In this document: in pieces, positions 1 through 10,898 of the stretch
Layout: every line of letters begins with the position of its first letter
Position numbering within the stretch: position 1 is the stretch's first letter
From: Calonectria ilicicola
Taxonomy: Eukaryota; Ascomycota; Sordariomycetes; Hypocreales; Nectriaceae
Assembly: GCA_020809705.1 (NCBI GenBank)
Contig: CP085825.1
Location: forward strand, 7,874,001 to 7,938,000
DNA length: 64,000 bases
Reading direction: 5' to 3'
Notes under the pieces: generated by a model
Seen by the model: only the letters and a program-made list of their open reading frames with translations
Told to the model about the DNA's origin: nothing
Database searches by the model: none
Position numbers and translations under genes: made by a program

Positions 1-3000
1 TGTTTCACGATTCCCCACTCATCTCTTATCTTATCCATCCATTCACTTACTGAGATATATTCTCCACCAACGCGTTCACCGTCTTCATTAACGATGCCTC
101 CAATGGTGACCTTCTTCCTCAAAGAATCCAAATATCGTTCCCGGTTCCACTTGGGTAAATGTAACCACTCATGATCCTTGTCACATTTTATCTCGAGAGA
201 TGGGAGTTTGAGCTCACCCATCTTCAACTTTTCGAGGCATTCATCGCAGAATCCCGTGTCAAAGCAAAATTTGCAAGCGTTCATTCCAGTCTCAAAGTCC
301 CATCGCCTGTCGCACGGACCCAAGCACCAAAAGTAAAAGACGTTATATTTCCCAGCCTCAGACCACTCGTTCAGTCTAGATCGGATTTCCTTGTACGCTG
401 ATTTGTCTTCGTCGCTCAGAGGTTCGACAGGTGACTTTGGCCTTTCCATTTCGGATTCATCAGATTTGCTTTCGTCATCATTGCTCTCGGGTGTGACAAC
501 TGGGCTATTAGGTGTGTCCTTGCTGTCATTGTTGTCTGCAGCAATGGAATGAACTTCTTGATTGTGATCACCATTCTGAGTTGAATCTTCAACTGGATCA
601 GCGGCACCATGTTGATTGGAATTATCTTCCTGGTTGCGAATCTCTCCTTGAACTGAAGTGTCAACTGGGCTACTCGTTTCCTCCTGTGTAGGGTTGCTTT
701 CTTGATTGGCAATGGCTCCTTGATCAGGCGAATTGGGTTGATCAGTAGTGTCGCTTTTGTTGGGTGTATCGTTCTTTGCAGAGTCTTCAGCATCATCTTG
801 TTGAGAAAGATTGTCCTCCACTTCGGCTTTCTCTTCGCCACCTTCTTGTTCTTCAGCTTCTGGGAGAACTGCTCCAATGTGATCCAATAAAAGGTCAATT
901 TGATCACTGAGAAAGTCTTCTGCGCAATCTTTCTCTGCTTTCTCGACCAGCTTTGCGCTCAAGGATTTCATATGCTCTTCCTCAAAATCAAGAATCCAAG
1001 ATAGAACATTTCCCTTGGTTGGTTTAGGAAAGAGTAGAGAAAAAGAAGACAATGCATTCAGATCGTCACCGCTGTGCATGAGGGCGCAAGCCATATGGAA
1101 GTAACCCTCCCAGTCATTGTCGTCAATATCATCGGAGAGCATATCAAGCGCTGACTCAAGACTAGTCTTCAGTACAGCCCGGGATTTCACGACATCGTTC
1201 ATGACCTTTGAATAACACGTTGCAAGAGCTGATTTCGCTCCTGTAATTCGGAATGAGCCTTCTTTCTCAACGAGATCCTCCGCCTCCTTGAGATGAACTT
1301 CAGCTTCCTTGGAACCTTGCAATACTTTGACTTGATCCACATGATACCCACACGCCCATTTGAAGGCCACAGTCTGCATTGCGTTCGGTCCCCAAGACCA
1401 AGGAGCTATGTCACGAACACACTGATTCCAACACTCAACACCGAGCTGTTGGCGGGTTTTCTCGTCCTCCCCATATCGGTAGAGCGCGATTCCCTTGTAG
1501 GCAAGAAGGAGTGATAGAGTATAATATTGGTCTTCCTTCCTTGCTGTTTCAATTAGAGAGTCCATTGTGTTGAGTATGAATTTTATGGCCTCCAAATTTC
1601 CAGAAAGCAGTCTGAAGCATCTTCCAAATCGGGTGTCAACCTTTGAATCCAGAACCATTGCGTCCATGATGCGATTGAAAAGTCCCTTTCTATCTTCATC
1701 TTTTTCGATATTGATAAAACCATCAATCAACTTTGTGGCATCTTCATCCATGTCGTTAAAAAGATAGATGTCCAAAAGCTCATAGTGGGCCGCAGGCTCA
1801 TCCGGAATCAGTTCAATTGTGCGCTTTGTGTACTCAATTGCACGCTTGGGCTGTTCGAGGTCATTGTACCAGCCGGCTAGAGAACGATAATTATCGCCGA
1901 GAGTGGTGTTGTTTTCTGGGTTATCCTCATTCGTCAAGAGCTCTAGGGCTTTCTCCATCTCTTGACAGGCCTTTTCCTGTTGGCTATCAAAAGCCAGCGC
2001 TTTGGCCAGTCCTGCGAGGCACTTCCAGCTTGGAGCTTTCAGATCTATGGCATTATTATAAGCTGTAATTGCATCTTTCCATTCGCCCTCGCCAGTGTAT
2101 GTTTCGGCAAGCCGTTCTTGCATAAGAACCCTTGCTTCGTCATCGGTGACGGTGAGAAATTTGGTGCACCATTGTGAGGCATCTACAACAGTTGCGGTCG
2201 TCCTCAGGCGAAAGTCGTCGAATGAGTTGTAGCTTGCGACGCTACCGCCATCCGATGCCACTTTTTTCTTTTCCTCTCGTGGCGGAAGCATTTCAAGAAA
2301 GCCCTTTAGCCACCTAAATGCCTCTACAGCGTCCCACTTTGTTCCACACAGCCACTGTCGAGCTACAGTTCTCATGATCTTCTCTAGCAAGGCTTTATTA
2401 GGGTTAGGGTCAGCCTCAACCTCTTTGAGCCACTCACGGTCGAGCCGCCCTAAATGGCTAGTCGCAATTGGGTCATTTAGCCATTTCCGGATAATCTCAA
2501 TCTCGTCCGAATCACGGTACCACATCAATTCCCGGCATATATCCCAGTGTCTCTCAATAGCATCTCCGGAGACAAACAGTAAAAACAATCCCTCTCCGAT
2601 TTCTTGCTTCTGGGCAGGGATGAGCTCATCATAGCCGGTTGCCTTATTTAAAAGAGCCTCCAAGTGTTGCGGTAGGAAGTTTAGCAAATAATCGCCCAAT
2701 AGCTTGGATTCTTTGCTTGGTTGGCTAGATAGTATGCCGAATGTTCGTTTCAAGATTTCAAAATTTCCGTCGACTTCATTGATTTGAAGGTTGTTTTTGA
2801 CGCCCTTTCGCTCGGAAATTTGCTGAAAGCCAAAGGTGTCCGTAGATAGCGAGTCCATCTTTTGCGATAGGCTCCACATGAATGCCTGGACACTCTTTAA
2901 ATCACCCTTGGTAATGGTGATGGTAGCGGTGAATGTCGGAATATCATCAACACTCCTGGGTTTGGTTCTCGGCTTTATCAATAAGTCTTCCATATCATCG

Positions 3001-5026
3001 ACAGTGAAAACCAATCCACTTCTCCCTATTCTGAGGACACCAGAATACTTTCCCTCCAGCTTCTTCTTCAATCGCAAAGTTCCGCGTTTTTGGAAGCGTA
3101 GAATTAAAGCGGCATCTAGTTGCTCAACAGTTAGGAAACGCCTGCCACAGATGACCCAGACGAGAAGTTCATTCAGTTCATCGATTTCTGCTCCGGTCAG
3201 CTTTTCTTCCAGTTGAGTGATTACAGTTTGAGAAATCTGCTGCTCGTTCATTCCCGACTCCTCCAGGATCTTATCAATTTCTGTTTCTGGTCCATCGGCA
3301 GAAACGACGTCCCGTACCTTCTCTAGTGCGGCTTTGACCTTGTTGAAATTTCCGTAAACTTGCCGGGTGAGGGTTTCCTGGATTCTAGTTCTCAATGCCT
3401 CATCATCGGAGTCTTGGAACAGGTCCTTAGATTTGAGATCATTTTCGATGTATTTCTGGATGTCAGAGTCACTTTGTTCCTCAATTCCAATATTCCAGTG
3501 CGGGGGCAGATCATCAACCCAAAAGGTCTCTCTCCTCGCTGATAAGAGAACCCTGACTGATGATTTAGCGGACTTTTTGATTATCTTCATCAACTGCTCC
3601 TTTTGCTCCCTCCTATCCGGCGACTCATCTGGGAGGCCACCCAATCCGTCGAAGATGAGATAATGAGCAATATTTCCTTTCGGTGACCCGATACGTAGAA
3701 ACTCCCAAAGTTCTTCGCAGCTAGCATCTCTAAAGAAATTGCTGTTTTCGCTTTTGCTATCACAAGCCTGGGAGAGACTCTTTGCAAATGCGCTATCCTG
3801 GTCTGCAAGTTGAATAGCAATGCATTTGAGGGCCGTTGCAATTGGCCGTCTGTCTTGATCATCCTTTCCAGTTATATTGGGGAAAAAATATGCCGCAATG
3901 AGGGTTCTTGGCGACTGTCTAGTAGACGCCTCATACTTGGACCGGAGATGGTGTACCATTGCAGAAAGAACAACGGATTTACCCGTGTTCGGCGCTCCTG
4001 ATATGAGACACAGCGAGTTGGAATCCTTGTCATCTCTCTCTGCCCAGGTCTTGAAATCCTCGTGACCCCGGAACCACAGTGCGGTGGAAGGTACACAATC
4101 CTTCCTTGGTTTGTCGCACATATCTTTTGAAGTTTTATAGAATGCATCCTCAATGCCTAGCTTACTCTTGATGTTCTCCATGTGCTTTCGTCTCGTATCC
4201 TCAGAGTTTTGTTTGTCATTGGCTGCTTTGAGGCTTGCGACATCGGTCGCCATTTGTTGACTCCTTTCTGATTCTGCGTTCAGGTATTGTGTGAGGTCAT
4301 TTCTGGTATCCAGGACTACCTTGAGAGTCTGCGTTGATTGGACGGAATGGTGGGCTTCTGTGAGCGTTTTGAACTTTTGGATCTCAGCTTGAATACCTGA
4401 GTCATCCTGCAGAATTACAAGCTTCATTCTGGACTTGAGTTTGTGCCATTTGTCCGAGTCTCTTAGCTCGATTGTCAGAGCACAAATGTCAACAAAACTG
4501 ATCATCACTCTGTGAATGGCTTGTTTTAGCTCAGGCTCCACCTCGTTGAATTGATCCATCTTTTCGTAGATTCGGAAGACGCTCAGACTTGGCTCCAAGG
4601 TTTCAAAAAGTCCATCGACTTCATCTCTAAATGCCTTCAGTGTCTCTGGGATATCAAGGAGCAGAGACAACGCATTGAAACAGATGCTGGAAGGTGCGCC
4701 AAAAACCTATTTCTTTTGTCAGCATTTGCCTGCTGTCGACATCCAAAAATGTTGGATAAGCCTACCATTTCTGCACCCTGCGCCGCTATACCTCCCAGTA
4801 ATTTTATGCATCTTAATACGACTATTCCGTACTGTTTGGCCTTTTCCCTTTTATTGACAGTGGCAGGCTCCGCTGGTTCTCGTGACCTTTCGATTTCTGC
4901 TACACAATCGTTCAAGGTTTTGGCAGGCTTCAGGTTAACATTCAATCCAGTGCGCTTTTTGAACCTGGCACCAGCCTCCCGCCACATGTCGTCCATGGAA
5001 AACTCCGCGTCTGCAGCCTTTGCCAT
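1..5026 (-). CDS. Goodbye-NACHT-TPR STAND/NLR-like protein (partial, 3' end outside window)
   Basis: Reads leftward and runs off the window edge; about 1,655 residues are visible. Exon 1 is 5026-4766 and a 59-nt intron lies at 4765-4707, joined in phase 0. The N-terminus (MDDMWREAGARFKKRTG) resembles the fungal STAND Goodbye domain. A P-loop GAPNTGKS lies near residues 324-331 and a Walker-B-like HYLIFDGLGGLPD follows about 100 residues later, as in NACHT ATPases. TPR-like helical repeats occupy roughly residues 900-1200. A long Asp/Glu/Asn/Gln-rich low-complexity stretch comes next, then a Cys/His-rich C-terminal module with CxxC pairs (FYFWCLGPC, ACKFC, CDEC, CDKDHEW). Proteins of this architecture are suspected fungal non-self recognition or regulated cell-death receptors; this copy's ligand and effector are unknown. 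It has no evident link to the metabolic block on its right. Confidence 0.9.
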
Positions 5027-5816
5027 GTTGGCGTCGGTGGATCAGCAAGATCCCAAAGCCGAGTTAAAAAAAAAAATTTTGTTTATATTCAAGTGAATTT
5101 TCCTCTGTAAAGCAGAGGCTTTATAAATATTATTCCATTTGGGGGCCAACGAATAGCTGGAGAATGCGACAATTTATGTCGTCGGGATGCGTCAGCTCTG
5201 GGGGCTACTGTACCCGCTTTTTCGCCAGGCTTTTTATGGAGTTATAGGTGGCCGTACTTTGTGAAAAATTGGAACATTTTATTGGTGCTAATTGCTATAC
5301 CCTTGACTTTGTGCTGAATTTTGCCTAGCAGTTCGCCATTTATCCTGGTCAGCTGGAGCCTGACAGTAAGCCGACCCATCCGCTAAGCGAGGATTGCGAT
5401 CCTCTTGCCCATCTGACGTCCCTATCCAGCTAGGCCTGGATATTCATCCAGGCTAATAACAAAGCGGTTTAATTTTGTGGCCTGACACTTTGAAAATTGT
5501 ATAGTGTTTCAAGAAATAAGCCCTAGTCCGAATATATTCGTTGCTGTGTTCTTCCACAAGACCGGTTTTAGAAGTTCTGGTGTTAAGGTGGATCAACGAT
5601 CCCACGATTAGCCCCACGAGCAGCAGCACCAGTGGCATGGAACTCAACTACCTAAAGACACCAATCTGACAGTAAAGCAAAGAAAATAAATAAATTAATA
5701 ATCATAATTTAAATTATTCATAAAATATTTGTTTATTTATAATTGGGCTGGGAGATAGATGGTGTGGAAAAAGGTACAATACGTACGTTGCACCCCGTGA
5801 AATCGGAATCGTCAAG
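5027..5816. promoter_or_regulatory. Upstream region of the NLR-like gene and 3' flank of the F-box gene
   Basis: No convincing gene. It holds the promoter of the leftward NLR-like gene and the 3' end of the leftward F-box gene. An 8-bp perfect hairpin (GCCTGGAT, 4-nt loop, ATCCAGGC) lies at 5434-5453, and AT-rich DNA covers about 5690-5745. A 61-codon leftward ORF at about 5453-5641 starts with a hydrophobic run but has no other support. Confidence 0.5.
5434..5453. repeat. 8-bp hairpin
   Basis: GCCTGGAT / ATCCAGGC with loop ATTC. It lies about 400 bp upstream of the NLR-like ATG and 3' of the F-box gene. Function unknown. Confidence 0.6.
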
Positions 5817-6821
5817 TCACGAGTCCCAACATGAGCCCCACTGGCGACAATGATATTTTATTGGGACAAATACCCCAGGATAAACCCCAGCCTCAGCGAC
5901 ACTCTCACTTTTGCGTGGATCAAAATCGAGGAGCAACGCCTTTGTGTACCCGGATATCAGAACGCGGCGATTATCGGGGGCCACTGCTAAGCCAAAACAG
6001 CTCTCGGCTTGATGCTGGATATTACAGGCACCAGTCACACGCAGCACAGTAGGCTTGCATTTATTCATGGTTGTCCAATGATACTGCACCATGCCGTCGG
6101 GTGAGTAGACACTTTTCTCCATGCTGGTGTCATAATGAGGCTCCACCGTTAGCTGGCCAGCATCATTGAAGTTTAGCCTCCAACAGTACAATCCATGTGG
6201 CACAGCAGGGAATGGTTCGTATGTAACGCGAAGCGTGTTGATATCTATCCGGATGAGGCGGTTATTGTCTTCGCCAAAGTATATCTTCGTGAATGGGTCA
6301 AAGAGTCCAGCATTTTCAGAATCCAAGTTCCTGGTAAAGATGACTTTCTGTGTTCCGATATCAACTGCCGTAAAGACCCAAAAGCCGGCATCTGTTTCCG
6401 CGAGTGCGACAGCATGGCAATTATCGTTGGTGAACCAGAAGTGAACCTTGAAAGTGTTTCCTACATTTATAGGAAATTCAGTCACGCTATACCGCCCCAT
6501 CATGCGATTTCTTTGTATTCGCCGTTGGCTGCTTAATAGTTGTAATATAGCCGGGTCATGCTGCTTTGGAAATATGAGGTCTGGAACTAACGGCTGAAGC
6601 AACGGCAGCGTGAATTGAAGAGAGGATGCGATGCGACGCCAAGTATGGCAGACTTGGCCAGCCGTGATGAGACCATCAATGTCCAGGTAGCTGAATAATT
6701 GAAGCAGTAACTCATCGGGAAGTTTAGGATCGGCTGTGGGTGGGGGCGCTGGGGGAGGCGAAGTACGCCGGGATGTTGAATGAATGCGAGGGCGGAAGAA
6801 TCGAACTAGGCGTTCAAACAT
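5817..6821 (-). CDS. F-box protein
   Basis: Single-exon ORF of 334 residues. After a Pro-rich leader, residues about 34-75 match an F-box (LPDELLLQLFSYLD, then TAGQVCHTWRRIA), which normally binds Skp1 in an SCF ubiquitin ligase. The rest has no LRR or WD pattern I can name; it alternates short beta-like stretches with aromatic residues and may form the substrate-binding part. The start ATG is the first in frame. It lies downstream of the NLR-like gene on the same strand, about 0.8 kb away. The target is unknown. Confidence 0.8.
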   Translation of the reverse strand: MFERLVRFFRPRIHSTSRRTSPPPAPPPTADPKLPDELLLQLFSYLDIDGLITAGQVCHTWRRIASSLQFTLPLLQPLVPDLIFPKQHDPAILQLLSSQRRIQRNRMMGRYSVTEFPINVGNTFKVHFWFTNDNCHAVALAETDAGFWVFTAVDIGTQKVIFTRNLDSENAGLFDPFTKIYFGEDNNRLIRIDINTLRVTYEPFPAVPHGLYCWRLNFNDAGQLTVEPHYDTSMEKSVYSPDGMVQYHWTTMNKCKPTVLRVTGACNIQHQAESCFGLAVAPDNRRVLISGYTKALLLDFDPRKSESVAEAGVYPGVFVPIKYHCRQWGSCWDS

Positions 6822-8231
6822 GCTTCTTGCGATGTCACGCTGATACTTGATGCACCGAGAATAGATGGATCAAATTCTAGAGAAGTGTGGACGGCAACGG
6901 CGAGTTTTTTTTTTCAAGGGAGGTCAACCAGGCGTCATCGGTTTGTTGCATGTCTAGGACTTGGGGAGGACTGGGGAAGCCTAGAGTGTAGGGTGGCGCA
7001 CTAAATTTACGTGAAAAGAAACCATTTGCCAGGTCTCGTGCTAACAGAAGGATTGAGGTCCTCAACGATCACTATGAAATTGGGAAAATACGATGTAAAA
7101 TAAATTGGCCGACAAGATTTACGAGTGGAAATCGACTCAGTCGCAAGTATTTGAGAGCATATCCAGCTTTGGTCAGTTCGATCTCAAAACGCGTGGGGAG
7201 CGCGAGTTAGAGTGAGTGATCGTGGCTTGGTGGCTTTTCCTCGCCCTCGGAGCGGGCCATCCATTTTCCGATGCTCCTATGAAGAGCGGCTGGCTATTCA
7301 TGATTGAGAAATAAGTTAACCACCATTCAGCTTTTTCCTTTTTTAGTATTTATCTATCTATTTATCTTAATACCCCTATATTCCCCCGATTAGGAAGTCC
7401 TTGACTCGTATCTCTCACTCGTTATGTGTGTTCCCGGATGGACAGTTTGTCGGCCAAACTAGCCGAGATAGCCACCTCACGAGGCGCGGCTTCAGTGGCC
7501 GAAAGACGGGGGAAATGCGCCTAACCTCATTTGCGTCCGTGACCCCGCCGACACGCAGGGCGCAATGTGGATGACCCTTATCTGAAGCGGAGCATCCGAC
7601 TAGCCCAGTGATTTCGCATCCCAGCGCACCGATAAGCCGTTGGATGATGCTGTCGTCATTTCTCTGTGAATGAACTGGGGGTAATTTTCAGAGCGGCATC
7701 CCGTGTCCATCACTTGTCAATTATGTAAAAGAAACCATCAAAACGGACCTGCATCCTAATAGCAATTGTACATGCATCCACGGATGGGCCCTTACCCCGG
7801 ATTAAGGATCCGGGCCTCAAATGGATCCTGCGGGGAAGACTTTCTGCATCCAGCAGACTCTCCTGCCCCTAAAACACCAGTCAACCTTGTTCCGTCATTG
7901 TTGCTGATGGCCCATGTTAGGATGCATCCCGGTCCACTTTTGTCGACCTGAACCATGGATTTGGGTCCACCGGGAGCTGGATAACAGGTGGTGCGGGGAT
8001 TAGTCGAGAGGTCAAACACCTCTGTCTCTAACTCTCCGCATCGGGTATCACCTATATCTGTTAATCTATATATATATAGGACGTAATCCCCGCGTCGAAA
8101 TTAAATTTAAGACCCTCCCTCTATCGGTTTCTCCCCTGACCCAAGAGGCGTTACTGAGGTTTTACCTGACGTTTAGTACATCCAAGCCAATACCCAAGGT
8201 TTGCTGGCATTCGGCTGGCCATCTCTTCATC
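6822..8231. promoter_or_regulatory. Intergenic region: F-box 5' side and permease 1 promoter
   Basis: No supported gene in 1.4 kb. A TATATATATA run lies at about 8066-8079, roughly 150 bp before the permease ATG. A perfect 7-bp inverted repeat (CCCGGAT, 5-nt spacer, ATCCGGG) occupies 7796-7814. Two GCGGGG boxes near 7829 and 7991 fit the CreA consensus SYGGRG. A TACGAGTC-like octamer (reverse strand, about 7403-7410) resembles part of the palindrome at 24303-24313. Binding is not shown. Confidence 0.45.
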
Positions 8232-10269
8232 ATGACATCTTCACCCAGCTTCAAGAATGAGAAGCCAGGGCAGGGGGACCCTGAGAATAAGCTGTCCCCC
8301 GTACCAACTGCTGGCTCTGTGGCCCAGGGCGAAATTGAGTCCGAAGTAGACCACATTGGCCAGCTACACAGAAACTTTAGTCCGCGACAGATTCATGCAC
8401 GTTCAATCAATCGCAGTCTTGGAAGACTAAACAACAGAGCTAACAAGAAAAAATAGATCATCTCACTTGGATCCAGCGTGGGAAGTGGACTGTTTATCGC
8501 GACCGGAAAAGCTTTGGCGACTGGTGGTCCGGGTGCCATGTTCATCGCCTATCTGATAGTGTGCACCGGTGTCTGGGCCAATCTTCAAAGTTTGGGAGAA
8601 ATGACAATTGCATTCCCCGTATCAGGTAACTATGTCGATTATGCTGGCCGGTGGGTTGACCCTGCTTTGGCTTTTGGTGCTGGATTTGCCGAATGGCTTG
8701 GTAAGTAACGCGCGAAATCTGATGCGAGGAGATCGCAAATTTTTTAATTCTAATATTCTACAGGCTGGGTTGCAGTTTTTGCCTCTGAAGCCGAATTCTT
8801 TGTCGTTTTGGTTCAATATTGGGGAGATGCAGTACCGCAGGCAGGATTGAGTATGCATACCCAAGAGCACGTACGTACTGGTTGTACCATCTAACACCGA
8901 ACGCAGTTTCGATATTTCTCGCCATTTGCCTCGTCGTATTTATCCTCCCGAATAGAGCATTCGCTTGGCTGCAAGCCTTCGGCTCTTTGGTCAAGATTGT
9001 ACTCTTCATTTTCATCATTGGTCTCTCTCTCGCACTGATTGCTGGAGCTGGACCAACTGGATCTGCGAAAGATGGAAGCTACTGGCGTAATGGACTAGCT
9101 TTTCAAAATGGATTTGCTGTAAGAAATTACTAATTTGAATGTCGAATTTTTAATGAGTAAATTTTGATTAGAACTAACATGCCCTTCACCTAGGGTTTCG
9201 CAAACTGCGCTCTGTTGGCCATTTGGGCCGTGGGTGATCAAGTCTTCATTGGTGTCATGGCCGGTGAGGCTAGCTCACCAAGACGCTCCATGGCACACGC
9301 ATCTACCTTGGTCCCGATTCGAGTGGCATTCATGTATTTGGTTTGTATAGTTTTCATCGGCATTCTCGTCCCATCCAGCGACCCTCTCCTCCTTGGCGCA
9401 TCAGGCTCTGCAGCCTCACCATTCGTTATTGCGGCCAAGAACGCCGGACTGAAAGGCATCCCTGATCTCATCAACGTTTGCATGATTATCGGAATCATCG
9501 CGATTGCCCTCGAGTCAATTTATCTGCCATCTCGAGTCATTCGCACCATGGCTGTACAGGGACTCATTCCGTCCTTCCTTGCCAAATGTGATGACAAAGG
9601 TCGCCCTCGATGGGCTCTAATTGTCAGCGCATTATTTGCAACCGTTTTGAGCTATCTCAGTCTTAGCAGTAGGTTCTTCCTGATAATTTTCATGATTCAG
9701 TATTAATTTAGTATTGTAGGTGGTGGTACAACTGCCTTGAACTGGTTCGTCTCTATCACTAGCGCTTCGTTCTTCTCAAATTGGGCCATCATTGCTTTCA
9801 CCAACATGCGGTTTCATGCGGCCTTGAAGGCTCAGAACGACAAGATATTTGACCAAATATTTGCCTGGAAGTCGATCGCATGGCCTCTGGCTCCCGCCTA
9901 TCTGGGCCTCGTGTGTACATTGCTCCTGGTGTGTTTGCTGTACCTCGGAATTAAGCCAATGGTGAGTGCTACTAATTCCATCGACGTCATTTTTGTCGGA
10001 TTGGCTGTGATCTGTTGCTTACATATTTTCTTCAGGGCGGGGGCGGTTTCACAGCGAACAACTTCTTTCAATACACCATCGGCCTGTTGCTGATCATTTT
10101 CGGCACGATTGGTTACAAGATCATCATGCGGACTCGCTGGGTTGACCCCGCGAAAGCAGATCTTAAAAACGGACGCAATGTTTTGACTGATGCAGAGATT
10201 GAATTTCTCACTGAGTATTACCGCCGACCAGCGTGGAGGCGGGCGATGACTTATTTGTCTTTGGTATAA
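8232..10269 (+). CDS. Amino-acid permease 1 (APC superfamily, fungal AAT type)
   Basis: Seven exons: 8232-8396, 8457-8700, 8764-8850, 8907-9118, 9194-9668, 9720-9961, 10036-10269; 552 residues, frame closed. It encodes a multi-pass membrane carrier with the family's first-helix signature IISLGSSVGSGLF followed by ATGKALATGGPG, and the conserved region after helix 6 (GEASSPRRSMAHAS). It should be a proton-coupled amino-acid or amine importer at the plasma membrane. The first intron (8397-8456) has a GC donor (GCACGT), a good CTAAC branch site and a TAG acceptor. Without that splice a TAG stop truncates the protein just before helix 1, while using it restores the expected FSPRQIH-IISLG junction. 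It opens the metabolic block. The exact substrate cannot be read from sequence. Confidence 0.88.
8397..8456 (+). other. GC-AG intron in permease 1
   Basis: 60-nt phase-0 intron with donor GCACGT, branch CTAAC at about 8440-8444 and acceptor TAG. No GT donor nearby has the right phase. It contains an in-frame stop, so it must be removed. Confidence 0.75.
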
Positions 10270-10898
10270 ACATCGGAGTAATAGTTGACTGGAAACAACG
10301 TCGCAAGTCCGTAATTAAGCCAGAAATACATGATATTTATTGAAACTTAGAGAACTCAAATTTGACTTGTTTATTGTGCCTGCTTCCGACAGTTAAAATT
10401 GCCGAACTGGTCATGGGTCATCATCGTAATAAATTTTGGAGTTTAATTTGTGTAATGGGAATTTAATAAACTCTAATAATTACCATCTATATTGTCTTCA
10501 GTTGGAAGCTGTCACTTTTTGACTGAAGGAGGGAGAATGGCTACGAAGCCGATGCGAGTCCTCACCATTGCCAATGTGGAAATATCCATGCTCTGTAATT
10601 TTCTTCCATTACCCCCGGGTAATATAAAGTACCTGAGACTTCTCCATTATCCCAATGTCTTTTCGCCTAATAAGGTACTAGCAATGCCCTTGATCATGTA
10701 TCCATGACACTTGGTCTGGCGGAAAATTTCCTGATTAAGTTATAGTTGGAGAAAACGCGCTAACTAGGGCATGAGTGCTTATCTAATGGCAGGGGTGGAA
10801 ATATTACCCCACTCAACACGCCAACCTTCGGCTGATAAGGACCAGCTGACCGGATCTTTGGGTGCATCGTAACTTCTAACCTCGTTACGCCAAATGCG
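10270..10898. promoter_or_regulatory. Permease 1 3' flank and TF1 promoter
   Basis: AT-rich with several AATAAA-like sequences just after the permease stop. No ORF looks genuine. TF1 starts at 10899. Confidence 0.4.

Noticed and set aside
416..907. 163-codon reverse ORF
   Set aside because: An out-of-frame shadow of the NLR-like acidic linker; its composition is an artefact of the GAA/CAA-rich repeat.
2396..2410. Telomere-like TTAGGGTTAGGG
   Set aside because: Only two units, inside the NLR-like coding region (an Asn-Pro-Asn-Pro stretch on the reverse strand). Not a telomere remnant.
5453..5641. 61-codon leftward ORF with a hydrophobic start
   Set aside because: No recognised family, no splice or codon support, and it lies in promoter/3' flank DNA. 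Kept only as a remote possibility.
8232..8456. Permease 1 as a truncated pseudogene
   Set aside because: The apparent stop lies within a well-formed GC-AG intron, and the rest of the gene is intact.
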